Source: Paratrimastix pyriformis (Eukaryota; Preaxostyla; Paratrimastigidae). Taken from it: 64,000 nucleotides of DNA. The stretch is taken from the NCBI GenBank assembly GCA_027972325.1, contig JAPMOS010000013.1:323501-387500 (forward strand), written 5' to 3'. Position 1 is the stretch's first letter, and each line of letters begins with the position of its first letter. The notes beneath the pieces are model-generated. The model was not told the origin of the DNA, did not search any database, and was given only the letters and a program-made list of their open reading frames with translations. The position numbers were made by a program, and so were the translations under genes. This document shows, one piece after another, positions 53,297-64,000 of the stretch.

Positions 53297-56200
53297 TCAG
53301 GTGGAGACCAACTCATCCACGACAACCGTGGGAGCCTGCCGGGGGGAGAGACGATCGATTGGAAGGGAGCCGGCAGCCAGGCGATGCGAGGGGGCGGGCA
53401 GGCAAGGGCGACGGACGGGCAGGCTGAACTTGCCGTAGGGGACGGCCCACGAGGGCATGCGGCCCCAGAGGGCCACGTACGGGTCCGAGAAAACCTCGGT
53501 GTAGATCGACCACAGCTCCACCAGCACTGGCCCCGCGGCTGCGGGTATGCGGGCCTCCAATCTGCGCCCCGCGTCGCCACCACAGCCACACGGACGCCCC
53601 AGAAAACGTTGGCAATGATGCCGATGCCAGGTCGACGAATGGTGGCGGATGGTACGCTGGGAGGGCCATGCCGACCGGAGGGTGACGGGCGGGCCGTTGT
53701 GCATGAGGATCGAGTGGCCCGTGCGGAGGGGCCCCGTGAAGGGGCACAGGGGCACCTCGAGGGGGCGGCCGGCCCCGTCGGTCCAGTTCCAGGAGGCGGC
53801 CGTTGCGTTGATAGCGAACAGCCAGACGGGCGCGGGCGAGGACACGGCCAGGGACTGCGGCACGCGGTCGGGTGGTGAGCGATCCGAAGCCCACGGAACG
53901 AACCATGCCCACGCCGCCCCACACCCCTCTCTCTCTCTCTTCAGGAGGGCGACCGACCAGCAGCCGAGACCCATCGGGCAGGGTGGTGGCCGTCCCGGTG
54001 AGGGTGGGCAGGGTGGGGACGGGGGGCGGCCCGATGTCGGTCGAGTTGAGCCGGATCCCCAGCCCCGTCGCGTAACCTGCAACCACCAGCCACCCGCCGC
54101 CGCAGCCGAAGCAATAGCCAAGGAACGAAGAGGTGAGTGAGGTGTTGCAGGCACTGGCATCCACCGGCGGTCGGGAGGACAGACTGATGGGGACGAAGTC
54201 CTGGGCGAGGGAGACGTTCTGGGCCTGGAGGTACCGGAGCAGGTGCGAGTCGGGCAGGCCCACGCCCGAGTAGGGCGTGTTGACCACCATGACCGAGGTC
54301 CCGTTCCTGCCCAGACACAGACAGACAAACAGGCAGACACAGACGCACGCCCCCCGTGCCCACGCCCCCACGGCATCATCCGGCGACCAAGGTGAGCTGA
54401 GCACCAGCACAAAGACCCAGGCGCTGTCTGTGGACGCCGGGCCGGGGCAGGTGGCCGGTATGTGGGCGGGGGCGGACCCAGGGAAGTAGATGTGCCCGAT
54501 GGCCACCGGCATGGAGGCCACAGCGTACGGGGCAAGCGGCGCCGTGGCCACGAAGAAAATCGCGAAGCCCCCTGCCGCCCGTGCGTGGCGGGAGATCGGG
54601 AAACGGCGAGGATGGGCGATCTCGATCTCGGTCCGGAGGGTCGGGGCGGGGGAGGGTCGGGGCGGGGCAGGGGGCGGGGGCGGACCGGCGAGGACCCCGG
54701 CCATGACGAGCCACCCCTTGGGGCACAGGGTGCGGTGCATCCAGGCAAGCACGGGCAGCGTCCCCAGGCCGAAGAGCCCCCCGACCTGCCCGGAGCCAGC
54801 CAACAGGGCAGCGTGGTGACGGTGGTGCATGGTGGTTCATGGGGCCGACAGAGCGTGCGCTGAGTGGCGGGGCGGGCGGGCGGACCACGAGGCCGACGAA
54901 GAGGTCGGGCAGGGCCAGCCGGACGGAGAAGCCCACCAGGAACTGGGCGGCCATGTGGAGGCACTGCATGTAGAGCAGCGTCCCGACGAGCGGCGCCCCC
55001 CAGCGCACCAGCTCCTGGCCCACCCCGACCAGGGTCGCCCAGAGGAACAGCCCCGGCTGCTTTCGGTAGCTGGTCGATGGCCTGCAGAGTGCGGGGGGAG
55101 GATGGTGGGCGATGAGCCCCGCCCGGAGGAGCGCAGCAGGGGCGTGGTGGGGGGCAGGGGCGTAGGGGGCAGTGGACAGTGGGCAGGGGTGGTGGCGGAC
55201 TTCTTGAGGCGCCTGAGGTAGCACTGGACGGGCCCCTCCAGCAGCTCGGTCAGGAGGAGGGTCACCGCCCCCAGGGCAACCTGCCCGACAGGACAGGGAC
55301 GGAGAAGCGGGTGAAGGGGGGTCGTGGCTGGTGGGAGGAGGCGCGGGCGGGGTGCGGGCCTTGAGGGCGGCCAGGTAGATGGCCAGCAGCCCGAGGGCCC
55401 CCGCCGCGACGAGGAGGGCGCCCCCGAGGAGGAGGGCCCCCTCGCTGTGCGCCCGGGCGGTGCTCTTCCGCAGGTCGGCGGGCGCCAGGGGCGGCAGGAG
55501 GCACCGGCCCATGACGAAGGCGCTCAGAGATTGCACCAGGGCCGCAGCTGGGCAGAGAGCACAGGCAGCCCAAAGGTGAGGCGGGGTGAAGGGCATGCAC
55601 GGGGCGGCTGGTGGGGGGCGCCGGGCAGACCGGCCAACGCGCACGATCCATAGAGGGGCAGGGCCAGCAGGTATGCGCTCAGGTACGGGCGCCGGTTGAT
55701 GACGTGCAGAAAGAGCCTGCCGCCCCACGGGGAAAAGCCGGCGGTGAGCGGCAGGGCGCGGACAGATGCAGGAATGCGCGCGGGAAAGGTGCGGCACGGG
55801 TGTGGCAGTTGCGGGGCTGTGGCAACTGCGGGGCTGTGGCAGTTGTGGGGGTGTGGCAGTTGCGGGGCTGTGAATTGCGGGGGCACGGCGGGCGGACCCG
55901 GCGAGGAGAGCCGCGATGGCGGCGGCCAGGACAGTGAGCACGTTGAACGCCAAGGCCACCAGTGTCGCCAGGGCCGTCCGAGGGGTGTGGGGGATCTGCG
56001 GGCACCCGAGGTGAGACGTGGCCCATGGGCAGCAGCAGCGCACATGGCGGGCGGGCGGGCGGGCGGGCGGGCGGACCGGGATAGGAGGCGGGCAGATGGA
56101 CCCGAATGGGCACACCTGGTCCTTGGGGTCGACCCGGGCCGTGAGGCGGCCCCACCAGCCCGAGGGCAGGCAGATCAGGTAGCGGCCCGCGAAGTAGAGC

Positions 56201-56844
56201 GCCCCCAGCCCCAGGGCAACCCCCAAGGCCACGAAGCCGCCCGCAGAGGGCCAGACGAACATGCTCCCGCCTGTGGGGCGACATGGCCATGAGCGCCACG
56301 TGGTGTGTGTGGGAAGCGAGTGGGGAGCGGGGCGGTGCTGGACGGGCGGGGCTGCGGACCGAGGGCGAAGAAGATCGGCCGGCGGTCGGAGGGCGCGACG
56401 GGCCGCATGGCGGCCAGCTCGGGGGCCCCGGCCACCCGGCGGATGAAGCCCACCAGCGCGTCGCCCTCGTGCTGCGGGGAGCCGGCCTCCAGGTGGGCCA
56501 GGTCGTCGTCGGGCGTGTGATAGCAGCTCCTGCGCCACACACCCACCCCAGTGCGGGTGCGGATCAGTTCGTGTGGTGTCCCCAGGGGGAACTCGACCCT
56601 CCCAATTAAATTGAGACCCGGGGGATACCCACCACCATCGCGGGCCGGGGGGCGACGGGGGGCGGGGAGGCGAGGCGGACGGGTCCTTGGCGAGGACCAG
56701 GTCGAGGCCCGGCAGGCGGGCCGCATCCCCGTAGGCGTCGTAGTCTGTGCTGGAGCCGGTCAGCCCCAACCCGAAGACATCCGAGGCCTGGCGGGCAGGA
56801 ACACAGACATGCGGCCATCGAACCCACCAGAGAGTGAGGCCAAG

Positions 56845-56877
<33 letters not shown>

Positions 56878-58393
56878 TGGGACGAGCACACCCAGCTGGG
56901 CGCTACAGACGATGACGTTCCCCGTGGGGCTGCTCGTGGCGGCCCATTGGCGTGCGAGCCAGCTGGCCCCGGGGCCGGGGCTCGTCCGAAAGAGCTGCAG
57001 CCGGCCGCCCCGGCCCACGGCCTCCAGGTTGACAAAGGCCCGGATACTGGCCGCCGGCCCGCGGAGGGTGGGGTGCGGAGCGATGAAAACGGGTCGATCG
57101 ACAGAGGGCGAGCGGGTCGGCGAGGGCGCATGGGGCGCGGCGCATGGAGCATGGGGGCGGGGTGGCGGACCTGGCATGCCACGGGTGGTCACGGATGAAG
57201 CCGTACGATGCGCTGAGCATACTCTCGCCCCCCTCCATGACGAAGACCACAGCCCCCGGCAGGACGTCCCCAGAGGCGCCTGGTGGTGGTGGTGGTGGTG
57301 GTGGTGGTGGTGGCGGTGGTGGTGGGGGGGGGGACGGGGATGGACCGAGGATGAGAGGGCGTGATTCCTGGGGCGGGGCATCCAGATGGGCAGAGGACGG
57401 GCGGGGGCACGGGGATGGGAGGGGCATCGGGGGGCGCGGGATGAGAGGACATCGGGGTGCGGGGCGGACCGGGGCTGCTCAGGAGGCGGATGAGCTCCAG
57501 CATGGTGGCGATGTGCACGGCCGCGTCGGAGATCCCTGCGCCGACCCCAAACACGCCAAGCACCGGCCGAGAGGACGCCCCCTGGATGAGGCGCCGGGAA
57601 GGCGACAGGTGGGGTGGGCGAAGGGCGGGCGGGCGGGTCTGTGCATGCGTTCAGACCGGGGCCTGCATAGTGGCTGTCGAAGTGGGACGAGACCAGCAGG
57701 GCATGCTCCGTGCTGGCGGGGCTGCCGGCCGGCGAGAGGCGCACCGCGATGTAGGACAGATTGGTCCACATGGCCGTCCCACCGACCATGTCCATGGGGC
57801 CTGGCGGATGATGGACGCCCCCCAACCACATTGTCAGTCATCGTGCGCCAGAGGGATGGTGGGCGGTGGAGGCGGGGGAGAGGCACTCGGTCCCGGCCAG
57901 CACGACGGACCGGAGGACCCCGAGGTCGAGGCCAGGTCCAACTCGAACGCCACCAGCGGGCTGGCCGCGGCCTGGAGGGCCTCCAGCTGCCCCATCAGGT
58001 AGCTGAGGGTCGCCCGCCAGGCGGCGGTGAAGACGGGGTGTGGGCCCAGGGCGGTGATGGCTTCCAGGTGCTGCCGGACCCGGCCCTCGCTGAATTGGTC
58101 CAAGGGGGCTGTAACTCCCTTGGCTGGGGGCAGGTAGTTATCCCCCAGGACGATCAGGCCGAAGATGAAGATGTACGCCAGGGCCACACCGGCCATGAGG
58201 CTCACCCGCCGGCAATACTCACGGGCTACGGGGGACACAGAGCGGGGGAGAGGTTGGCCGAATGCGCAGTGCCGGAGGACAGACGGGGCACGGGGCGCCT
58301 GTGGTTTTTGGAGAAGAGCGGTGGGGGCGAGGAGAGCGAGGAGAACTCGGCGATCGAGTGCCGCTTGCCGGGGGCATGCGGCTGGAGGGGCAT
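53297..58393 (-). CDS. ERMP1-like M28 metallopeptidase with multi-pass C-terminal domain
   Basis: Starts MPLQPHAPGKRHSIAEFSSL (exon 58393-58285, joined in phase to 58225) followed by a membrane anchor MAGVALAYIFIFGLIVL and the luminal M28 domain: RQHLEAITALGPHP, LLVSSHFDSHYAGPG (Zn-ligand region), SDAAVHIATMLELIRLL, FVMEGGESMLSASYGF, FVNLEAVGRGG, TDYDAYGD and SCYHTPDDDLAHLEAG. From about 56250 to 53297 there are many hydrophobic segments, such as FVALGVALGLGALYFAGRYL and ALATLVALAFNVLTVLAAAIAALL, then a luminal-looking domain ending in VVVDELVST. This is the architecture of ERMP1/Fxna, an ER-membrane metallopeptidase. In the motif where active M28 enzymes have Glu-Glu, the sequence has Gly-Glu, so the usual catalytic base may be missing. 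Internal exons after the first are only partly resolved. Confidence 0.85.
55798..55882. repeat. Imperfect GTGTGGCAGTTGCGGGGCT tandem
   Basis: Four to five divergent copies of an about 19-bp unit in an intron of the ERMP1-like gene. Confidence 0.8.
56848..56876. repeat. Poly-G tract in ERMP1-like intron (sense poly-C)
   Basis: About 28 uninterrupted G on the + strand. Confidence 0.88.
57281..57326. repeat. (GGT)n array in ERMP1-like intron
   Basis: About 11 GGT triplets plus a G-run. Confidence 0.9.
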
Positions 58394-58920
58394 CAAAAAA
58401 GGCGACGTGCACCCCTGGACCACAGTGCTTTTGACTTGGCTGAGAATTTCATAGGCCTCCGTGGCGGCCTGGACGGTGTCCCACGACAGAACTCCGAGCC
58501 GCAAATCTGGAAAGTAATCGGCCCGGGTCGGCCGTTGCTCTTCGGGGAGAACATCCTTGAAAAAACCGGGAGCGTCTTCTGGGTCCAAATCCTGCAGGAA
58601 GAGTACTGAAGATTTGAACCGCTGCAAATAATCGGGGGGGCTCAAAAATGAGATTGGCGTCGAGGCATGCGCAAGAAGATTCTCGGAGGGGGGCCCATCA
58701 CACTCGAACACAACAAAACTTGGAGAGCGGAAACATCTGACAACTTCGCCAAAAGTTGTGAAGGACTCCTGAACAGCCTCGCTGCTATCGTCAGGACCAA
58801 GAGGTCCCGCGCACAACAACGGGTTCTGCGTTCTAGCGTGAGGACTAAACGCAACATGAGGGTCTGAAGATTCCGAAATTGAATCGCTGTCCAGCAGACC
58901 TTCCTCCTCGAGACGACCTT
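58394..58920 (-). CDS. RRM-like open frame in frame with the ERMP1-like start; separate gene or N-terminal extension
   Basis: Begins after an acceptor-like tcatttag at 58921 and stays open into the ERMP1-like first exon in the same frame. An acidic leader is followed by NPLLCAGPLGPDDSSEAVQESF, FGEVVRCFRS and SFVVFE, which follow the beta-alpha-beta-beta pattern of an RNA recognition motif (LxVxxLxxxxxxxxLxxxFxxFGxV...xxFVxF). The later part (VLFLQDLDPEDAP, AATEAYEILSQ) is helical and unassigned. An intron may remove about 58740-58626. The region upstream is occupied by a dispersed repeat, so the true 5' end may be lost or displaced. It may be a distinct small gene whose stop I cannot see, or a fusion to the peptidase. 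Confidence 0.4.
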
Positions 58921-59362
58921 CCTAAATGAATATCTCTCGAACCCCTGGACGATAGGTCGCGTCTGTCAAGTCAAACCCTTGTTCGCTTTCTTTCTTCCCT
59001 CCCCCCCCTTTCATCGTTCTTCTCCGGCAATTGCCCCATCGTCCCCGGGCTAACACGTTTTTTCCCCCCTGTTCGCTCCGATCTTTCCTGTCCATGCTCT
59101 TCCTAAACACCATTCTCCCCCATCGGTCTTCTCCTTTCCCCCCCATAGTGTGGAGCATCCACCAATTCTCTTGGGCGGGGACGAAAAAAAATTGACACAA
59201 GTCCGTAAAAAAGAAGAAGAAAAGCGGTCTGCGGAAGAAACCAACACACGCTCTGGGGAAAGAGTCGTCACAAAAAAACCCTCAAAACACCGCCAACATG
59301 AAACTCCGTTAAATCCCGAGCTCGCGTTTCAGCTGTGCCTCCAGATCTGCCGATTGAATGGG
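58921..59362. other. Intergenic region carrying dispersed repeat copy 4
   Basis: No gene seen; pyrimidine-rich on the + strand as in 9060-9360. Confidence 0.55.
59010..59070 (+). repeat. Dispersed repeat copy 4
   Basis: Shares about 50 nearly identical bases with 9304-9360 (one visible difference: GGGCTAACACG versus GGGCCAACACG), 49.7 kb away, with similar pyrimidine-rich flanks. Confidence 0.88.
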
Positions 59363-60832
59363 TTAGGGCTGCGAGAGGAGCAAGCCGAGGCGGCGCGGAC
59401 CCTCGTTCTCGCCGGCGTCCTCGGTGTCCGAGGTATGACCCAGCTGGGCCTCGAAGGCGTCGAGGTCTGCCTTGAGCTCGTCTTGCAACTCTTCCTCCAG
59501 GGATCTCTCCCTTGGTTTTCCTAGGAAGAGAAAGATGCTGAGGGAAGATCCGAACTCGGCAAACCCTGCTCTTGTTGCTGGACGGGGGTGCCTGACGATT
59601 GGGGTTGGGCGGGCTGAGTGGGCAATGGAGCGGATGAGGTCGGCTCTTCCCTCGCAACGGGTGTTGCGGGAGCCGCCGGCGAGGCGGCTGTCGCAGGCAT
59701 AGGCGGGGGAGTGGACGCCGTTGGTGGTGTTTGGGGGACGGCAGGAGAAGAGGGGAGAGAGGAAGAAAGGGCCACTCCTTCAATAGTGGTAGCCATGATC
59801 GGAGTGCTGCTGGTGGTGGTGGTAACAGCAGCCGTGGAGGATGCGGGGGTCTGGGAGGAGGATGGGGCCCGGACGAGGTGGCCTCGCCTGGGGGGAGCAA
59901 GATCCGTCAGGATGGGGCTGGGCGCTCTCTGACCCGCCCCCTCGCCGACCGAAGGCGGAGATGGGCTGCTTGTACGGAGAGAACCCATGGGACGGGATTG
60001 CTTGTAGGGCGGAATGGGGACAGAAATGGGTGTGGGCGCCGCCGCACCACCCGAGGGAAGAAAGGGGTTGACAGGGAGCTTAGACTGCGCCCAAGGACTC
60101 TCGGAGTCATCCGCGTCCGAAGGGCGCTGCCATAAGTGCAGAAAAATGAAGAGAGATGAATAATCCAAAAAACAAAAAGCAAACAGCAGACGGGAGGGTC
60201 GAACGAGCTGTGCTGGATCTGAGTGGGATCCAGGTCAGCCAAAGCCCGGGCTTCGTCGGCTAATTGCTCAACACGAGCAAGATAGTTCTTCCAGAAGTTT
60301 TCCTCGCTGACTCTGGGGAGGCAAAAGGAGAAGTGCAGAGCGCAGCGACGGAAAGGCGGACCTGCGCGGGACGAGGAGAAATCTAACCTGGTCCAAGAGT
60401 GGATCAATTTCGAGCATTTTTTTCGCCAAAAGAATGTGGTTACGAGTGGATCCTGGGATCGGTGGGGGGTCGATGAAATTGTGGGGATTCCGAGTGAGAT
60501 TGAGAATGTCTTGTCGGAGTTGAATATGAGCCTCTTTCGAAAGCTTCGAATCGTCCCAAGGCAATTTCATCGAAACTCCACTTTGTGCAGGGCCTAAGCG
60601 AAGTCAGTGACCAAGGAACCAACGAGGAAATGACCTGGAGATGCCCTTTCAAAGTCCTGCTTCTCTTTTTCGAACTCGTTCCGTTCTTCCTCGACAACTT
60701 CCTTGACCTTTTGGATAAGACTCTTGAAAACGGATTTGAACGACAGTCTTGCACGAGGTGCGAAAAAAAAGCGCGGGGGCTGTGTGGTGCGAGATGATGC
60801 TCCGCCCCCTTTGGTGAAGCAGGCTCAGTTCC
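59363..60832 (-). CDS. BSD-domain protein (BSDC1/SYAP1-like)
   Basis: Exons resolved: ...-60635, 60593-60362, 60312-60192, 60126-59565, 59520-59363, all phase-consistent; the first exon is uncertain (an ATG lies at 60832, and coding is clear only from about 60757). An N-terminal helix KEVVEEERNEFEKEKQDFE leads to VSMKLPWDD, then the BSD domain: PHNFIDPP, LAKKMLEIDPLLDQVRFLLVP, and RVSEENFWKNYLARVEQL, with the invariant Phe-Trp pair. A long Pro/Ser/Thr-rich linker and an acidic tail (LEEELQDELKADLDAFEAQLG) follow. BSD proteins of this type are associated with membrane trafficking or TFIIH-like contexts; the specific role is unknown. It lies head-to-head with the Ca2+-channel gene. Confidence 0.82.
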
Positions 60833-60878
60833 ATCTTTGGCCCGATTGGGCCGACGCCCTCAGCCCTGTTCCTGCGGA
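60833..60878. promoter_or_regulatory. 46-bp gap between divergent BSD and channel start codons
   Basis: The candidate ATG at 60832 (-) and the chosen ATG at 60879 (+) face away from each other. The plus-strand frame is open further upstream, so the start there is the first ATG only. Confidence 0.4.
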
Positions 60879-63800
60879 ATGTTGGTTGACACAAGGCGAT
60901 CAGAGGAGACTGACGCCAATGCTGTCCAAGAATCTGAAATGACTCCAGTCTCTGTTTTTCACTCAACCGATGCTGGCATTTCCCCCGTGGCAGAGGCGTT
61001 TTTTTCGCCACCTGGTGTTGTCCCTATCAATCCCACCGGAGCACGCGAAATTGAGATGGAGGAAGCACAAAAAAAGGCTCGCGATCTGGTCACGTCGCTC
61101 CATTCCCTTGCCAGCACCGTGCATCTTGTTCAAAGAACCCGGACACGCGTGAGGGTCAGGACCGACCCACCCACGCCCAGCGGAAGCACCCAAACCAACG
61201 CGCCTTCGGCCGCCGGGCCTTCTGTTCCCCCCACTCCAAGCCCCTCGGTCACGGCCCTCTCCCAAAGCAGCACCGCCGGTCGCCCCTCGGCCACCCAGGG
61301 CGGGCGCCGCCCGGCCAAGCGGGTCGACAAGTCCCTGGGGATCTTCGGACCCGACCACGCCATCCGAAAGGGTTGCGTGTACCTGTCGAAGGCCCGCTGG
61401 TTCGGGGTGGTTGTGGTGGTGGTGACCCTGGCCAACTGCGTGACCCTGGCCATGAACAACCCCCTGCTGCCCGCCGAGACGGGCCTCAACCAGATCCTCA
61501 ACATGGTCGAGACGGGTTTCACCATCTTCTTTGCGGCCGAGATGGGCATCAAGGTCCGCCGCCGCGGCTCGCCCCCATCCCGCCCCCATCCCGCCCCCCC
61601 ATCCCGTCCCCCGACCGATCTCGCCAACGCGCGCGTTCCCGGGCCTGGACAGGTCATTGCGGTGGGCCTCTTCCTGGAGCCCCATTCGTACCTGCACTCG
61701 GGCTGGAACTGGCTCGATGCCTTCGTGGTGATCTCGGGGCTGATCTCGCTCTTCATCGGTCCGCCCCCGCAGCCCCACGGCCCAAGGGCGCCTCCTCGTC
61801 TGCCCGGCGCTGATGTGTCGGCTCGCTCTGGGCATCTGGGTTGGAATGCACCCCCTCCACCCCCCTTCCCTCCACCCCGCGCAGGTAACGACAGCGGGGC
61901 CATCACCGCCCTGCGGGCCCTGCGGCTGCTGCGGCCCCTGCGTGCGATGCACCTCGTGCCGGGGCTGCACCACCTGCTGAACTGCTTCTTCCGGACGCTG
62001 CCCATGGTGGGCAACGTCTTCTTCATGGCGGCCCTCTTCGTGCTCCTCTTCGCGGTCGTCGGCAACCGGCTCTTCGCGGGCGTCTTCAGGAACCGCTGCG
62101 CTGACGCGGCCACGGGGCTGGTGGCCTGGGACTACCCGTCCCTGTGCAGGTCGGGGCCTCCCCCTCCCCCGCCCCCCGTCCATCCTCACGCCTCCCCTCT
62201 CCCCTTCGTCCCATGCGCCGCTCCTCCCGGCAGCACGTCACCCACCGTTGGCACCCAATGCCCCGACGGTCTGTCTGCCACCCTCCTGCCCCCCCCCCCC
62301 CCCTCCCTCCCTCCCCTCCCCCGCCATGCCGCGACTGGCTCGGGACCGCGACGGCGCCATGTCACCCATCGGCCCTTCTACCTGTGCCTCTGGGATCCCT
62401 GTGTGCGGGGGGCGGGGCAGGGCTGGTCTGCGTCGAGACGGCCTACAACCCGTACTTCGGCACGGTGGGCTTCGACAACGTGGGGCTGGCCCTGCTGACC
62501 GTCTTCCAGTGCATGACCGGCGAAGGGTCCGCCCCCCGCATGCCCCCGCCCACCCGCCCGCCCTCCCCCAGCCAGCCGGCCCCCCGCCTGACTGGGCCCC
62601 GTCGGGGTGATGATGGCGGGGCAGCTGGACGGACGTCATGTGGAAGGCCATGGAGGCCACCAGCCCCGCGGCGGCGGTGTACTTCGTGCTGCTCATCTTC
62701 ATGCTCAACTTCGTCATGATCAACCTCGTCGTCGCTGTCATGGGCGCCCGCTTCACCGAGGTCCGTTTCAGCGGATTTTTTTGCACCTCCCATAATATTT
62801 TCCTTGGCATGGCGACATGATCTGCCTCGAGCGGACATGGGTTTCTTGTTGAGATATTTTTTTTGTCGGGAAAATCAAGTTCAGATGTCGAGGTCCGTTG
62901 CGCCTCCTTTTGAGCCGCAATTTCCCCAGAGACCCCTCTGGGCTCGCGATTGGGCGCTCATGTCTGCGTCGGAGCTTCCGCTGCTGAGTCTGAGGATAGA
63001 GTTTTTGGTGAGAAGCCCACTTTTGAGTGAGTTCTTTTTGGTGATGAGGTGAAAAAAAACGATTGTTCGGACGCCGCGGACAGTCACCTTTGGCTGCATC
63101 CTCGCTCAGGTCTCGCGGGCGCCTGCCCCTCCCGAGGCCGAGCCCAGCGCCCTGGGCCCGAACCCGTCGGCCCCGGCCAGCCCCAGCCCCGAGGCCGACT
63201 GGGCCGCCCACAGGACGCCCACGGCCATCCCCGACCAAAGTGAGGGGGCGAGCGAGCCCGCACGGCCCCCCTCCACCATGCCCTCGCTGCCCCCGACCCT
63301 GGACAGCGAGCCCCTGGGCGGCCCCGAGGCCCCCGACGAGGCGGCGTCCCCGCCCCCGCCCCCGCCCGCCGCCGCGGGGGTGGAGGAGTTCGCAGTCCCG
63401 GGCGGCACCTTCCCCTCGCCGGCGCCCTCGTCCGACGCCGTCCCGCACCCGTCGGCCCTGATCCCCCGGGAGGATGCGGCCCCGCACCCGAGCAGGCCCC
63501 CCAGCCCGCTCTCGTCCATCGACCGGGACTCGGTCCGGACCATGTCGGTCTCCTCGGTCAACACCGCCGCCACGGCCGGGTCGGGGCCCTCCGTCCAGAT
63601 GCGGCCTCCGGGCTGCCTGGTGGCCCTCCGGCGCGCCTGGGGCCGTTGCCGCCACGCCTGGCGGGCGCGGGCCCGGCGGCGGCCCCGGTCGCGGGTGCGG
63701 CAGGCCATCTTCCGGATGGTGCAGCACTCGCTCTTCGGGGAGGCCGTCCTGCTGGTAGTCGTGGCCAACAGCGTCTTCCTGGCCCTGCAGTACTACGGCA

Positions 63801-64000
63801 GCCCGCCCAAGTACCAGGCCGTGCTGGACATGGGCAACTTCGTCTTCGCCATCCTCTTCGGGCTCGAGCTGCTCCTGCGGCTGGTGGGGCTGGGCCTGGC
63901 CCGCTACTTCTGGAGCCTCTCCAACTGGCTCGACGCGGCCATCGTGGTCATCTCGCTGGTCGACGCGGGCCTGTCCTTCGGGGTCCGCGGCCACCCCTCC
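60879..64000 (+). CDS. Voltage-gated Ca2+-channel alpha-1-like protein, 3' end outside the window
   Basis: Exons: 60879-61553, 61653-61758, 61885-62149, 62234-62268, 62421-62526, 62625-62760, 62885-63007 and 63110-63982 (a donor gtccgc follows). Domain I: S1 FGVVVVVVTLANCVTLAM, S2/S3 up to LISLFIG, S4 TALRALRLLRPLRAMH with four Arg at every third position, S5 NVFFMAALFVLLFAVVG, and a pore loop with TVFQCMTGEGWTDVMW, the selectivity Glu in a T-x-E-G-W setting typical of Cav domain I; then S6 FVLLIFMLNFVMINLVVAVMGARF. A linker of about 240 residues, rich in Pro/Ser/Ala with a basic cluster, leads to domain II S1 (LFGEAVLLVVVANSVFLALQYY) and S2/S3. Four-domain (24-TM) Ca2+ or Na+/Ca2+ channels are common in protists; the remaining domains are not visible. 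The short exon 62885-63007 lies in an AT-rich patch and is less certain. Confidence 0.9.
62283..62310. repeat. C-rich tract in channel intron (sense poly-C)
   Basis: About 13 C plus CCCTCCCTCC units starting about 20 nt after the donor at 62269. Confidence 0.75.

Noticed and set aside
53014-53427. Lys/Arg-rich + strand ORF
   Set aside because: Lies antisense to the ERMP1-like 3' exon and spacer; no recognisable domain or splice context.

Overview
The window is nuclear DNA of a GC-rich, intron-dense eukaryote, most likely a free-living heterotrophic protist. Nearly every gene is cut by short introns (mostly about 45-250 nt), intergenic gaps are often under 200 bp, and long poly-G/poly-C runs and tandem repeats sit inside introns. 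The species cannot be fixed from this sequence alone. The mix of genes (VPS13, MTR4, ERGIC-53, a four-domain-type voltage-gated channel, a LINE remnant, a bacterial-type peptidoglycan-active domain on a secreted protein) would suit a bacterivorous protist such as a free-living metamonad or amoebozoan, but that is inference.

Layout: 1-5276 (+) the 3' part of an MTR4/Ski2-like RNA helicase; 5312-5768 (+) an unassigned small coiled-coil ORF; 5842-8851 (-) and 10451-13286 (+) two divergent, paralogous MFS transporters with a decayed non-LTR retroelement and a dispersed repeat between them; 13823-34650 (-) a giant VPS13 lipid-transfer protein; 34816-36027 (-) an F-box/LRR protein; about 36030-38310 (+) an ionotropic glutamate-receptor-like channel with a potassium-channel selectivity filter; 39019-41235 (-) ERGIC-53/LMAN1-like cargo lectin ending in a dilysine signal; 41295-41827 (+) SAP18; 42028-42897 (-) a small secreted Cys-rich protein with a DUF2778/Tlde1-like L,D-transpeptidase-type domain; 43338-44819 (-) a cathepsin-D-like aspartic protease; 44995-52832 (-) a full-size ABCD-type ABC transporter; 53297-58393 (-) an ERMP1-like M28 metallopeptidase; 58394-58920 (-) an RRM-like open frame joined to it; 59363-about 60832 (-) a BSD-domain protein; 60879-64000 (+) the 5' part of a voltage-gated Ca2+-channel alpha-1-like gene.

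Gene themes: several genes belong to the endomembrane system (VPS13, ERGIC-53, ERMP1-like, aspartic protease, ABCD-type transporter), two are RNA/nuclear (MTR4, SAP18) and two are ion channels. There are no operons. Several neighbours are head-to-head with start codons only 2-59 bp apart (F-box/GluR, ERGIC-53/SAP18, BSD/Ca-channel).

The most notable signals are the glutamate-receptor-like protein with a TVGYGD filter and an additional C-terminal membrane segment, the bacterial-type DUF2778 domain in an intron-bearing secreted protein with a 4-nt coding first exon, and a genome-wide 5' splice site of the form GTCYG instead of GTRAGT. Exon boundaries below were derived by hand from reading-frame continuity, phase matching and similarity to remembered family consensus; no alignment or transcript data were available.
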